In this document: positions 8,190 through 17,715 of the stretch, piece by piece
How positions within the stretch are numbered: the stretch's first letter is position 1
How the letters are laid out: each line of letters starts with the position of its first letter
Source: Bacillota bacterium
Lineage (GTDB): Bacteria; Bacillota; Clostridia; Christensenellales; SZUA-584
Length of the DNA: 64,000 nucleotides
Assembly (NCBI GenBank): GCA_023391105.1
Contig: JAEWBO010000023.1
Location: forward strand, 62,001-126,000
Direction of reading: 5' to 3'
The notes under the pieces: model-generated
Told to the model about the DNA's origin: nothing
Databases searched by the model: none
The model's input: only the letters and a program-made list of their open reading frames with translations
Translations under genes and position numbers: made by a program

Positions 8190-8990
8190 ATGGAGCAATA
8201 TTCTCTGCGTTTTCACAGGATGCATCCGGATAAGATACCGGTATGTTTCACTTGGGACGACAACTTTTCACGGCATATAGAATACATTGCGCCTGCTTTT
8301 TTAAAGAGGAATATGCGGTGCACCTTTTATATCAATCCCGGAGAAGACGGTTTTGAGCAAACGCACCTGCCGGGATATCTGGCTTTGTCCAAGCAAGCTT
8401 TCGAAATTGGAAGCCACGGATATCTCCATGAAAATCTTTGCGATCTTTCATATGCAGCCTCAGTTGATATCGTGAAGAGCGCGATTGCAAGCATTCAAAG
8501 GCTTTTTCAGCTTTACCCCACGACGTTCGCTTTCCCCTACCACGATCATAACGAGGAAACGCTCCGCCTGGTCAGATCGCATCATCTGGAGACGCGAAAC
8601 ACGCTTGCCCATTCCAAGCGCATCGGCATCAAAACGAACATCCCCCTCGAAGATATGCTTTGCGCGGTGAACGAGGCCGTCGAAGAAAAACACTCTCTGG
8701 TCTTTTCGGGCCATTCTGTCATCTTAAGCCCGGCGGAAGTGACAGACAACCAGCTCAAAGACCAAACAGGCTACAATCCTATTTTACTGGATGATCTGAC
8801 TCGCCTTTTGGATTTCATACTAACGAAGAATGATTATGTTGAAGTTTTGACGTTTGAACAGGCGGCGCTTAAAGAATATGTCCTCCGGCACTGCGAGTTC
8901 ACCGGGGATTCATTCACCATCACACAAAAGCAATTGGACTCGCTCAAGCCGTTTCACATAGATATTGATAGACTCAGTCAATTGATATAG
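8190..8990 (+). CDS. Polysaccharide deacetylase (NodB-like) family protein
   Basis: 266 residues. The NodB fold is marked by VCFTWDDNFSRH near residue 20, where TWDD stands for the usual TFDD with the catalytic and metal aspartates. EIGSHGYLHENLCDLS near residue 74 corresponds to the metal-binding SHTxxH motif, and TFAFPYHDHNEETLRLV resembles motif 3. The family removes acetyl groups from chitin, peptidoglycan or other glycans. No signal peptide or membrane segment is seen, unusual for a cell-wall deacetylase, so an intracellular substrate or a divergent role is possible. RBS GAGGAATAT-ATG. It is monocistronic. Confidence 0.75.
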   Translation: MEQYSLRFHRMHPDKIPVCFTWDDNFSRHIEYIAPAFLKRNMRCTFYINPGEDGFEQTHLPGYLALSKQAFEIGSHGYLHENLCDLSYAASVDIVKSAIASIQRLFQLYPTTFAFPYHDHNEETLRLVRSHHLETRNTLAHSKRIGIKTNIPLEDMLCAVNEAVEEKHSLVFSGHSVILSPAEVTDNQLKDQTGYNPILLDDLTRLLDFILTKNDYVEVLTFEQAALKEYVLRHCEFTGDSFTITQKQLDSLKPFHIDIDRLSQLI

Positions 8991-9196
8991 CAGAGGGCAT
9001 TAAATAAAGCGGCCGATATGATTATCTGATCTGTGCATTTACATGAAAGCATTTTTTGAATGCAAAGCTGGAAGAAGCGGCATCATAATATAACATATAA
9101 GGAGGAAGAAGAGACCAATAATTTCGTCTTCTCCCAGCTTCACAATTGCTTACACTCATATATAAACACCAGATGCCAGTCTGACACTCTTTTTCT

Positions 9197-11566
9197 TTAC
9201 AGATGCCAAATTTCTTTTGCATATTGCTTAACCGTCCTATCGGACGAAAATTTTCCAGCAGATGCCACGTTCATCAAACACTTGCGCCCAAAGGCGAGCC
9301 TGTCGCTGTAATCACGGTTCACTCGAAGCTTGGCTTCGATGTACGGCAAGAGGTCAAGCAGCAGGAAATAATGATCCGGCCTGTGCCAACAGGTGCCTAT
9401 AAGAATCGCATCGTACAGCTCCTGGAAATAACCGCAGCCGTCGTCACTCAGCGTACCGTTAACAAGTGCGTCCAGCACGCGCTTGATTCTTGGGTTGCTT
9501 TCGTATATCGCCTTGGGATCGTGTTGACTCCGCTCACGCTCAATATCGTCCACTCTTGCGCCGAAGATATAATTGTTGTCTTCTCCTGCCTGCTCCACGA
9601 TCTCTATATTGGCGCCATCATATGTGCCCAGCGTCACGGCGCCGCTCAGCATCAGCTTCATGTTGCCCGTACCGCTCGCCTCAGTGCCCGCTGTGGATAT
9701 TTGCTCGGACACATCAGCCGCCGGGATAATTGCCTCGGCATATGAACAGTTGTAATTTTGCACGAACACCACACGCAATCTGTCATTTGTCTGCTCGTCG
9801 GCGTTCACCAGCCTTGCGATCTCGTTAATCAGCTTGATAATTGCCTTGGCTCTGAAATAACCGGGCGCCGCTTTGGCGCCAAATATAAACACGGTCGGAT
9901 TAAATTCCTTGAGAGTGCCGTCTTTGAGCGCGAAGTAAATATCGAGTATAGAAAACGCGTTAAGCAATTGGCGTTTGTACTCATGCAGCCGCTTCACCTG
10001 CACATCAAAAATGAATTCGGGCGGGATCTCCACACCCTCACGCTCTGCGATGAGCGCGGCAAGCTGACGTTTCTTCGTCAGCTTTACGCTGTTGAAGGCA
10101 TGCACCAGCTCATCACTCAGGCTTTCTTTCAGCCTTTCTAGTTCTCCAAGGTTCTTGAGAAACCCACTGCCGATTCGCCCTTCAATAAGCGCGGTGAGCT
10201 CAGGGTTGCACAGCCCGAGCCAGCGCCTTTGCGTCACTCCATTGGTCTTGTTCTGAAAGCTTTGCGGATATAGCGCGTACCAGTCTTTAAAAACATCGTG
10301 CTTGAGTATCTCGGTGTGAATTTGCGCCACGCCATTCACATATGTGGACATATACACCGCGAGCCGTGCCATATGCACGGTATCGCAGTCGATGATACGC
10401 ATGCCGCAGGCTTTTTCTTCCGGCACACCCGCCTCTTGAAGCGCCATGCGGAGTTTTTCGTTGATTTGTACGATGATCGCCGCAATTTGCGGAATCACTT
10501 GGTTCATCAAAGACATCGGCCATTTCTCGAGTGCCTCGCCCATTACCGTGTGGTTGGTAAATGCAAACGTCTTTTGCGCTGTATTGAACGCATCATCAAA
10601 GCTCAGGCCTTCCTTCATAAGCAAACGAATGAGCTCAGGAATGGAAACAGTCGGGTGTGTGTCATTAAGCTGTACCGCACAGTGCGCCGCAAAGCCCGAA
10701 AAATTGCTGCCGTGGATTCGTTTATACCGCGCGAGTATATCCTGAAGGGACGCACTCGAAAGAAAATACTGCTGCTTAAGACGAAGTTTCTTGCCGGCGT
10801 CGTCGTTGTCGTTGGGGTACAGCACGCGCGAAATATCTTCCGCTTCGTTTTTGTCCCGCACCGCCTGCGCATAGTTATGATTGTTAAACGCCGTAAAATC
10901 AAGCTCCTGCATCGCTTCGCTCTGCCACAGCCGCAGTGTGCTTATATGGCTCGTCCCGTAGCCGAAAACCGGCATATCATACGGCACGGCACACACCTTT
11001 TGGTCCGCAAACGCAACAATCACGGCTCTGTCGTCTCGGCGACAGCTCCACGGATCGCCGCCGCTCTGCCAGTCGTCAGCGACTTCGTACTGCATACCCT
11101 CGACAAAAAGCTGCTTGAACAATCCGAATTTATACCGGATGCCGTAGCCATCCAGTGCAATATTGTGCGTCGCGGCGCTATCGAGAAAGCATGCGGCCAG
11201 CCTGCCAAGGCCGCCGTTGCCAAGAGCTGCATCCTCAATGTCTTCCAGGCTTGCCAGGTCCACGCCAAGCGCTGCGAGCCTCTCGCGGACTTCATCCAGC
11301 ACGCCAAGGCAGTAAAGGTTGTTATAAACCATTCTTCCTGTCAAAAACTCAGCGGAAAAGTAATAAGCGCGGCGCGTCTCATTATGAGACTGCTTGCTCT
11401 TTATCCAATCTTGGCAAATTTCAGCCATAACCGCCGCAGACAGCGCATTATGCAGCTGTTTGGCGCTTGCGTGCTTTATATCAATCTGATAAGCGCATTT
11501 TAAGTTCTCTTCGGTTTTGTTAATTATCTGCTTGCTGTCAATCATGAATGGGGTAAGTCTCCTCAT
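9197..11566 (-). CDS. glgP: Glycogen/maltodextrin phosphorylase
   Basis: 789 residues, normal for a GT35 phosphorylase. The pyridoxal-phosphate region TEASGTGNMKLMLSGAVTLGT lies near residue 630, and GNGGLGRLAACFLDSAAT (about 116-133) matches the family signature. It releases glucose-1-phosphate from alpha-1,4-glucan chains. Its ATG overlaps the malQ stop as ATGA (11563-11566), implying translational coupling; an internal ATG at 11545 is an alternative start. It is the last gene of the lacI-malEFG-malQ-glgP operon, so it probably degrades imported maltodextrins as well as glycogen. About 200 bp of unassigned sequence follow before the next gene. Confidence 0.95.
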   Translation of the reverse strand: MRRLTPFMIDSKQIINKTEENLKCAYQIDIKHASAKQLHNALSAAVMAEICQDWIKSKQSHNETRRAYYFSAEFLTGRMVYNNLYCLGVLDEVRERLAALGVDLASLEDIEDAALGNGGLGRLAACFLDSAATHNIALDGYGIRYKFGLFKQLFVEGMQYEVADDWQSGGDPWSCRRDDRAVIVAFADQKVCAVPYDMPVFGYGTSHISTLRLWQSEAMQELDFTAFNNHNYAQAVRDKNEAEDISRVLYPNDNDDAGKKLRLKQQYFLSSASLQDILARYKRIHGSNFSGFAAHCAVQLNDTHPTVSIPELIRLLMKEGLSFDDAFNTAQKTFAFTNHTVMGEALEKWPMSLMNQVIPQIAAIIVQINEKLRMALQEAGVPEEKACGMRIIDCDTVHMARLAVYMSTYVNGVAQIHTEILKHDVFKDWYALYPQSFQNKTNGVTQRRWLGLCNPELTALIEGRIGSGFLKNLGELERLKESLSDELVHAFNSVKLTKKRQLAALIAEREGVEIPPEFIFDVQVKRLHEYKRQLLNAFSILDIYFALKDGTLKEFNPTVFIFGAKAAPGYFRAKAIIKLINEIARLVNADEQTNDRLRVVFVQNYNCSYAEAIIPAADVSEQISTAGTEASGTGNMKLMLSGAVTLGTYDGANIEIVEQAGEDNNYIFGARVDDIERERSQHDPKAIYESNPRIKRVLDALVNGTLSDDGCGYFQELYDAILIGTCWHRPDHYFLLLDLLPYIEAKLRVNRDYSDRLAFGRKCLMNVASAGKFSSDRTVKQYAKEIWHL

Positions 11567-13035
11567 CTTCCATACTTTTTATTTAGACACAGTATCTCGT
11601 CTTTAAGCACTTCTGTCAACTGCTCCGGCAGCATGCGCCATTTCCAGTTCAGCCCCACCGTGCCCGGTGTATTCATCCTCGCATCGCTGCCCAGTCTTAA
11701 AAAATCCTGCATCGGGACGATGGCGGTATCCGCAACGCTGCCAAAAGACGCTTCAATCAGCGCACCGCAAATATCCTGGCCATCGCCGATTTTAAGATAG
11801 TCAACTGCGAGCCGCCGCCGGGCTTCAGTGGCCTTGCTCCACCAACCCATGGCAGTATCGTTATCGTGCGTGCCCGTATACAGTACGGTGTTATGTGTGA
11901 GATTATGCGGCAGATGCATGTTTTTCATGTCTGAATCAAACGCGAAGAGCAGCACCTTCATGCCGGGATAGCCGCAGGCTCTTAGCAGCCGTTTCACCTT
12001 GGGGGTGACCACCCCTAAATCCTCCGCCACGATTGACATGGACGGAATCTCGCGGCAAAGGACTTCGAAGAACCCCCGTCCGGGGCCGTTTCGCCATTTG
12101 CCGTATCTCGCGGTCGGCGCGTCCGCCGGAATCGTATAGTAGTTGGCGAAACCAATAAAATGATCGATACGCATGATATCGTAGTAATCAAACATCGCGC
12201 GCATGCGGCGTATCCACCATTCATACCCTGTTTTTTTGTGCATCTGCCAGTCATAGATCGGGTTGCCCCAAAGCTGGCCGTCTTGCGTAAAGTAATCCGG
12301 CGGCACACCGGCCACGCACATAGGCCGCCTTTGCTCGTTGAGCACAAACAAGTGCGGCTCGGCCCAGGTGTCTGCCGAATCCATCGCCACATATATTGGC
12401 ATGTCGCCGAAAATCTCAATACCGTTTTTATTTGCGTATTCCTTAAGCGCATACCATTGCTTAAAAAAGAGATATTGCACAAACGAATGAAACGCGATCT
12501 CCTCGCTGAGCTCGGCGGCATACCTGCCCATCGCGTCAGGCTGACGAAAACGAATCGCGTCATCGGGCCATTCGCTCCAGGCCTTGCCGCCAAACTTGTC
12601 TTTGAGTGCAGAGAAAAACGCATAATCAAATAGCCACGGCGTTTTGTTTACAAAGTCGTCCACGTTGTTTTTTAAACCGGCATACGAGCGTTTAAAAGCG
12701 GCTCGCAGTACCGCATGGCGCGTATAATAAAGATACTCGTAATCGATATACTGTCTGTCTTTGTCAGGATCGAGATGACCGTAGTCGGCTTGACTCAATA
12801 TACCGTCATTTTTGAGCATATCAAGGTCGATAAAATACGGATTGCCCGCAAATGTAGAAAAGCTCTGATAGGGAGAATCTCCATAGCTCGTCGGCCCAAT
12901 GGGCAGCACCTGCCATATCTTTGTGCCGGTTGCTGCCATGAAATCGACGAATTTATATGCTTCCTGCCCTAATGTGCCAATGCCGTAAGGAGAGGGCAGA
13001 GAAGAAATGTGCATCAATATGCCGCTGCGCTGCAT
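11563..13035 (-). CDS. malQ: 4-alpha-glucanotransferase (amylomaltase)
   Basis: 490 residues, the usual MalQ length (GH77). It opens with RSGILMHISSLPSPYGIGTLGQEAYKFVDF, the family N-terminus. Catalytic elements visible are IMRIDHFIGF (nucleophile Asp), SIVAEDLGVVTPKV (acid/base Glu) and YTGTHDNDTAMGWW (transition-state Asp). It transfers glucan segments between maltodextrins, making chains long enough for the phosphorylase encoded next. RBS AGGAGG 6 bp before the ATG. Lies 21 bp after the permease gene and overlaps glgP by 4 bp, so it is part of the operon. Confidence 0.96.
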   Translation of the reverse strand: MQRSGILMHISSLPSPYGIGTLGQEAYKFVDFMAATGTKIWQVLPIGPTSYGDSPYQSFSTFAGNPYFIDLDMLKNDGILSQADYGHLDPDKDRQYIDYEYLYYTRHAVLRAAFKRSYAGLKNNVDDFVNKTPWLFDYAFFSALKDKFGGKAWSEWPDDAIRFRQPDAMGRYAAELSEEIAFHSFVQYLFFKQWYALKEYANKNGIEIFGDMPIYVAMDSADTWAEPHLFVLNEQRRPMCVAGVPPDYFTQDGQLWGNPIYDWQMHKKTGYEWWIRRMRAMFDYYDIMRIDHFIGFANYYTIPADAPTARYGKWRNGPGRGFFEVLCREIPSMSIVAEDLGVVTPKVKRLLRACGYPGMKVLLFAFDSDMKNMHLPHNLTHNTVLYTGTHDNDTAMGWWSKATEARRRLAVDYLKIGDGQDICGALIEASFGSVADTAIVPMQDFLRLGSDARMNTPGTVGLNWKWRMLPEQLTEVLKDEILCLNKKYGR

Positions 13036-13056
13036 ACCAAACCTCCTGCTGCTGTA

Positions 13057-13905
13057 CTAGCCTTTTACCGCGCCAGCGACAACACCTTTTATAATATACT
13101 TCTGACAAGAAAGGTAAAAAACGATAATCGGGATGATTGCGAGGGTCAGCATCGCCATCATTGCGCCCATATCGATAGACCCATATCCACCCTTTAGGTA
13201 TTGAATCACGATCGGAATGGTTCTGTGGTCACTGTCGAGCAGCAAGTACGGAAGAAGATAATCGTTCCATATCCACATTGTGTTCAAAATAGCGACCGTG
13301 ACCGCTGTGGGACGCAATATTGGGAAAACCACCTTAAAGAATGTGCGGATCGGGCCGCAGCCGTCAATCAGAGCCGCTTCCTCTATATCAACAGGTATCG
13401 ACTTGACAAATCCACTGAACATAAACGTGGACAGTCCCGCGCCAAAACCCAGATAAATTACGATTATACCGAAAGGGTTATCGAGATGCAGCATGTTTGC
13501 AAACTTGGACATAGTAAACATGACCATCTGAAACGGGACGATCATGGAAAACACCAGCACATAGTAAATCACTTTCGTGTAAGTCTTCTTGACTCTCGTG
13601 ATGTACCAGCCGGTCATGGAAGTAAACAGCACAATCGCGATTACGGAGAATACCGTGATGAACAGCGACCATCCAAACGCGTTGAAAAAGCCTGTTTTTT
13701 CAATGCCGCTTATATAGTTATCAAAACCAACCAACGTGCCTTCGGCAGACGAGGGTAATGAAAACGGTTCGGAGCTGATAAACAGCTTGCCTTTAAACGA
13801 GTTCATCACCACAAAGCCGATCGGCAGCAAGAATACGACGGCAATCACGCCGATGAGTAAAGACGCTATCGAACGATTGAAATCCTTTTTTCTTATATGA
13901 TTCAT
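13057..13905 (-). CDS. Sugar ABC transporter permease, MalG type
   Basis: 282 residues, six hydrophobic segments. The EAA loop reads IEEAALIDGCGPIRTFFKVVFPILRPT near residues 180-206, where the permease contacts the ATPase. It is the second permease of a CUT1 carbohydrate importer, paired with the gene it overlaps by 4 bp (13902-13905). RBS AAGGAGG. The neighbours malQ and glgP point to maltodextrins as substrate. No ATPase gene lies in the operon, so a shared MsmX-type ATPase elsewhere is expected. Confidence 0.9.
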   Translation of the reverse strand: MNHIRKKDFNRSIASLLIGVIAVVFLLPIGFVVMNSFKGKLFISSEPFSLPSSAEGTLVGFDNYISGIEKTGFFNAFGWSLFITVFSVIAIVLFTSMTGWYITRVKKTYTKVIYYVLVFSMIVPFQMVMFTMSKFANMLHLDNPFGIIVIYLGFGAGLSTFMFSGFVKSIPVDIEEAALIDGCGPIRTFFKVVFPILRPTAVTVAILNTMWIWNDYLLPYLLLDSDHRTIPIVIQYLKGGYGSIDMGAMMAMLTLAIIPIIVFYLSCQKYIIKGVVAGAVKG

Positions 13906-14747
13906 TGCTCAACCTCCTTGCGTCTCGTGATCAGCAGCTGTATGAGCGACAGCGCGCCAACCACAATGAAGAACACAACTGCCTTGGCCTGGCCGACGCC
14001 TTCCCAGCCGTTGCGTGTATAGAATGTATTGAAGATATCCAGCGCCACCATCGCCGTTTGTTTGGACGGGGCTCCTGCCGTGAGCGCAAGGTTTTGGTCA
14101 AACAGTTTGAATGAATTGGTGAGCGTCAAAAATGTGCAGATCGTGACAGCGGGCATCACCATGGGTATCGTGACATTTCTTAATACTCCCCACTTTCCCG
14201 CCCCGTCAACTCTTGCGGCGTCGATCAGATCGCCGGGGATATTCTGTATACCTGCCACGTAAATGATCATCATATAGCCGATGAGCTGCCAGTTCATGAG
14301 TATCACGAGGCCCCAAAACCCATACTCAGGGCTATATGTCAGCGTCACACCGAAAAGGGCGAGTATGCCGTTCAATATTACTTGCCAGATGTATCCGAGC
14401 ACGATACCGCCGATCAGATTGGGCGTAAAAAAAGCGGTCCGAAAAGCGTTGGTTCCCTTAAGGCCGCGCGTCAGCAATAAAGCAAGACCAAACCCCAAGA
14501 CGTTAATAGTAATGATGGATACAATCGTAAATTTTGTCGTAAACCAAAGGGCGTTCAAAAACTCATCGTTGGCAGTGAACGCTTTAACGTAGTTTGCAAC
14601 GCCGACCCACTGAACGCTTGTGACCGTTGTGAATTTTGTAAATGACAGGTACACACCCATAATAAACGGGATAACAAACGCGATCACAAAGGCAATGAGG
14701 GTTGGCAATGCAAAGACAGCGAAGTATTTCGAGAGCGTTTTTTGCAT
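13902..14747 (-). CDS. Sugar ABC transporter permease, MalF type
   Basis: 281 residues, six hydrophobic segments. The EAA loop is present as LIDAARVDGAGKWGVLRNVTIPMVMP near residues 190-215. It forms the membrane channel of the CUT1 importer with the MalG-type partner, whose start overlaps this stop (ATGA). RBS AAGGGATTACGAT-ATG. A stable intercistronic hairpin separates it from the upstream solute-binding-protein gene, suggesting lower expression than the binding protein. Confidence 0.9.
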   Translation of the reverse strand: MQKTLSKYFAVFALPTLIAFVIAFVIPFIMGVYLSFTKFTTVTSVQWVGVANYVKAFTANDEFLNALWFTTKFTIVSIITINVLGFGLALLLTRGLKGTNAFRTAFFTPNLIGGIVLGYIWQVILNGILALFGVTLTYSPEYGFWGLVILMNWQLIGYMMIIYVAGIQNIPGDLIDAARVDGAGKWGVLRNVTIPMVMPAVTICTFLTLTNSFKLFDQNLALTAGAPSKQTAMVALDIFNTFYTRNGWEGVGQAKAVVFFIVVGALSLIQLLITRRKEVEQ

Positions 14748-14807
14748 ATCGTAATCCCTTCTTTACCACCCCAAAAAGCTAAGCCTTCCAGGGACCCCAA
14801 GTATACA

Positions 14808-14836
14808 TGCTGCCCCGCCGTCACAGCGGAGCAGCA
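14808..14836 (-). other. Intercistronic hairpin between binding protein and permeases
   Basis: On the minus strand TGCTGC-T-CCGC, loop TGTGACG, GCGG-G-GCAGCA. There is no T-run, so it is more likely an mRNA 3'-end stabiliser that lets the binding-protein message outlast the rest than a full terminator. Confidence 0.55.
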
Positions 14837-14857
14837 CATCATTTCTTAATCGTTAAA

Positions 14858-16273
14858 TCAGCCGTTCACATTGGCCCATTCAGCGGCCCATGTATCCTTC
14901 ACAAGCTGTGTCACTTCGTCCCAGGTCTTTGTGCCATTTGCGTACTCAAGCAGAGCAGCACCGAAGGTGTTCTTGAACTCCTGCGACGGGAACGCTGCGA
15001 ACGTCCACGGTACCGTCTTTACGCCGTCTTTTGACATCCAGGCGAGCACTTCTTTGGCAAGCGGATCAGATGGCTTTTCATCATCACTGAACGTATTGAA
15101 GGGCGCAATGAATCCGAGCTTATCTTTCACAAATCCTTTGCCTGTGTCGCTGGAGAACAGCCATACGAGGAAGTCGAGAGACGCCTGCTGTTTCTCAGCT
15201 GAAGCCTGGCTATTGATGCAGAAAAAGTTTTCTGTACCGATGCAAAGGCCCTGGTTTTCTTCACCCGCCATGCTCGTGTAAATCGGCAGGAACTTGATAT
15301 CTTCGTCGGCCACGGTGTTGCCTTCGACGCCGAGTATCTGCGAAGCACCCCAGTTGCCGTTCTGAACCATCGCGCATTTGCCGAGCGCAAATTCCGCCAT
15401 GGAGTCGTTCACGGAGATGTTGCCGACCATCGCTTTTTCCGAAACGGAATCGTTCAGGTACAAATCAAATATATTTTTGAAGTTGTCACTGTATTTAAAT
15501 TCGATGGTATCTGCAGCAAGTCCTGCCAGAATCGTGCTGTCGTACTCGGTATTTTCCACGAATTCATAGTACATCGGCACATTGGCAAGGTGTGTCTGCC
15601 AGCGCCAGTCTTCACCAGTCAGCAATGATGTCGATGCAAAAACGCCTTCAATACCAAGGTCGTCCTTTTTGGCCTGCATATCTTCCACCACAGCCTTGAG
15701 GGTCGCATAATTGTTGATTTCGTCCATCGACTTAGCCACAGCGCCGTCCAGCGCGAAGTATTTGTTCATAATGGCATTGTTGTAGATAATGCCATAGCCT
15801 TCAACCGCATAAGGAATGCCAAACACGCCGTCTCCGCTGGTCACCGCGAGGCTTTGGTCGGACAGCATATTATAAAGCTCAGAGCCGGAAAGATCCATGC
15901 AGTAGTCCTTCCATGTCTGATAGCCGACAGGCCCGTTAATCTGGAAGATTGTCGGGGCATCCGTTTTTGCGATTTCACTCTTCAAAGTGGCTTCATACGT
16001 ACCGGCCGCAGCGGTTTCTACCTTGACTTTCACACCGGTTTCTTCTTCATAAGCCGCAGCAATCTCAGTATACACATCTGCGATTTCCGGTTTGAAGTTT
16101 AAGAAATAGATTTCAGTGCCAGCCGCCGGAGCGGGATCACTTTCAATTGTTTGCGCGGATTCCGTTAGTGCAGGCTCGGAACTTTGAGCATCATCAGCAG
16201 TAGGTGAAGAGCATGCTGCAAAAGCTGCCACACACATGAGAATGACAAGAAGGAGCGATAGGGTTTTCTTCAT
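14858..16273 (-). CDS. Sugar ABC transporter solute-binding lipoprotein
   Basis: 471 residues from the ATG at 16273, chosen because AGAGGTGG lies 6 bp upstream; the longer frame to 16291 adds six unsupported residues. Signal MKKTLSLLLVILMCVAAFAAC has its lipobox cysteine at residue 21, followed by a Ser/Ala/Glu linker. The body has the cluster-1 solute-binding fold (IYFLNFKPEIADVYTEIAAAYEEETGVKVKVET, then GVFGIPYAVEGYGIIYN). It captures the sugar outside the membrane and hands it to the permeases downstream. The operon context suggests maltose or maltodextrins. Confidence 0.9.
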   Translation of the reverse strand: MKKTLSLLLVILMCVAAFAACSSPTADDAQSSEPALTESAQTIESDPAPAAGTEIYFLNFKPEIADVYTEIAAAYEEETGVKVKVETAAAGTYEATLKSEIAKTDAPTIFQINGPVGYQTWKDYCMDLSGSELYNMLSDQSLAVTSGDGVFGIPYAVEGYGIIYNNAIMNKYFALDGAVAKSMDEINNYATLKAVVEDMQAKKDDLGIEGVFASTSLLTGEDWRWQTHLANVPMYYEFVENTEYDSTILAGLAADTIEFKYSDNFKNIFDLYLNDSVSEKAMVGNISVNDSMAEFALGKCAMVQNGNWGASQILGVEGNTVADEDIKFLPIYTSMAGEENQGLCIGTENFFCINSQASAEKQQASLDFLVWLFSSDTGKGFVKDKLGFIAPFNTFSDDEKPSDPLAKEVLAWMSKDGVKTVPWTFAAFPSQEFKNTFGAALLEYANGTKTWDEVTQLVKDTWAAEWANVNG

Positions 16274-16327
16274 TAATTCCACCTCTTTCAAATTATTGTT
16301 TTCATTGTACGGGAAAGGCCGTACAAA

Positions 16328-17353
16328 CTAATAATCAAGTCTACGCAGAGAGTTTCCCCGCCGCAGTGTGGTGCCGAGCACAATGTGACGGCTGTCTGCG
16401 CTGCCCTCAATGAGGTCAATGAGCAGACCAGCGCTCTCTTTGGCGATCTCATCGGCTGGCTGTTCAAGAGTGGTGAGTGTGGGTGTGGTGTAATTGGATA
16501 TTTCAAGACCGTCAATAGAAATGAGTGAGCAGTCGTCAGGTACGTTTCGACCATGATCAGCCAGCGCTTTGATGGCGGCAATCGCCATGGCATCAGCGAT
16601 GGCAAACACAGCTGTAAATTCTTTGCCGCTTTGTATCAGACGCTCCATGCCCTCATACGCATCCGGCATGTTGAAGCTGTTTGTGCATACCACGAGTGAC
16701 ATATCCAGCGGCAGACCGCACTCTTCAAGCGCCTGCATATATCCCGAAAAGCGCAGCTCACTAATAGACTTATCGTCTGTTCGCGCCACCAGCGTCGCAA
16801 TACGCCTGTGTCCGTTTTCGTATAGCCGTTTAACCGCCCCATATGCTTCTTCCTTATCATTAATAGCCACAGACGAGTAAGACATCGGATCAAGGCTGCC
16901 AAAGGTATTGGTGTAGGTGCAGCATACAAATGGAATGCTCAAAAGCTCAGTCTCTTCGGGGGAATAATTAAACCGTCCCCCGAGAAGCAGAACACCGCGT
17001 AGGCGTTTTTCCTTCGCGATCATTGCCGCTGTTTTGATTTCATCGTCATCGCTGCCGATCTGATGCAGTATCATCGAATAACCGCGTTGATAGATTTCCT
17101 GTTCAACACCTTTGATGATACGCGTAAAAAACGGGTTGGATATGCCGCGAATAACAAGCGCAATGGAGTCGGAGCTTGTACGTACAAGATTCCTGGCACT
17201 GTTGTTGGGAATGTATCCATTCTTCCGAATAACCTCCATCACACGTTTGCGCATATCATCGCTGACGTCCTGATGGTCGTTAAGCACACGCGACACGGTA
17301 CTGACGCTGACATTGCACAATCTTGCAATGTCCTTAATTGTTTGCTCTTTCAA
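16328..17353 (-). CDS. LacI-family repressor of the maltodextrin operon
   Basis: 341 residues from a TTG at 17351-17353, preceded by AAAGGG at 8 bp. The protein then begins MKEQTIKDIARLCNVSVSTVSRVLND, the standard LacI N-terminus with the helix-turn-helix at residues 5-25 and hinge at about 45-60. The periplasmic-binding-protein-like effector domain follows. The frame stays open to 17446, but the extra codons fall in a tandem operator array and are probably untranslated. It is first in the operon with the sugar transporter, malQ and glgP, and probably represses itself and all of them until a sugar binds. Confidence 0.9.
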   Translation of the reverse strand: MKEQTIKDIARLCNVSVSTVSRVLNDHQDVSDDMRKRVMEVIRKNGYIPNNSARNLVRTSSDSIALVIRGISNPFFTRIIKGVEQEIYQRGYSMILHQIGSDDDEIKTAAMIAKEKRLRGVLLLGGRFNYSPEETELLSIPFVCCTYTNTFGSLDPMSYSSVAINDKEEAYGAVKRLYENGHRRIATLVARTDDKSISELRFSGYMQALEECGLPLDMSLVVCTNSFNMPDAYEGMERLIQSGKEFTAVFAIADAMAIAAIKALADHGRNVPDDCSLISIDGLEISNYTTPTLTTLEQPADEIAKESAGLLIDLIEGSADSRHIVLGTTLRRGNSLRRLDY

Positions 17354-17392
17354 CTCAGTTTCCCTTTCAGACATATTAACCGAGATCAAATC

Positions 17393-17440
17393 GGAAGCGT
17401 TTCCGATCACATTTCCGGAAACGTTACCGGTAACGTTTCC
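17393..17440 (-). promoter_or_regulatory. Tandem array of four 12-bp LacI-type operators
   Basis: Four contiguous 12-mers on the plus strand: GGAAGCGTTTCC, GATCACATTTCC (degenerate), GGAAACGTTACC, GGTAACGTTTCC. The last two together make a perfect 24-bp palindrome (17417-17440). The AAACGTT core is typical of LacI/GalR operators. The array lies just downstream of the promoter, before the likely TTG start of the repressor. In the reading frame it spells a GNV-type four-residue repeat, which explains the false N-terminal extension. Confidence 0.8.
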
Positions 17441-17458
17441 AGCCATCCGTTGATTATG

Positions 17459-17487
17459 ATATTACTACCCCGCCGTCTTTAAGTCAA
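17459..17487 (-). promoter_or_regulatory. Promoter of the lacI-maltodextrin operon
   Basis: Minus strand TTGACT (17482-17487), exactly 17 bp, TAATAT (17459-17464). The predicted transcript starts about 10 bp before the operator array, so bound repressor would block initiation or early elongation. Confidence 0.75.
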
Positions 17488-17715
17488 TAAAATTATTTCA
17501 CAGCCATTATACGTGCTACGCTTTATTGTCGATTCCAAATTTTTAAGAATATTAATAAAATCCAAAATAACGGGCAATGTTTGCATGGATTTGCTTGACG
17601 TTTCCTTGATATAATGGTATTTATTAAGCTATATAGTTTCAATATAATCAATATAAATATCATTTGCCATCTAGCTTAACCAATATATATGAGTTATTAC
17701 GGGGAGATGTTCTGC

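Noticed and set aside
10298..11503. 401-codon plus-strand frame opposite glgP
   Set aside because: Antisense shadow of a well-conserved phosphorylase gene; no ribosome binding site or family match.
17354..17446. N-terminal extension of the LacI protein
   Set aside because: The frame is open, but it overlaps the operator array and there is a well-placed Shine-Dalgarno before the TTG at 17353 that yields the standard LacI N-terminus.
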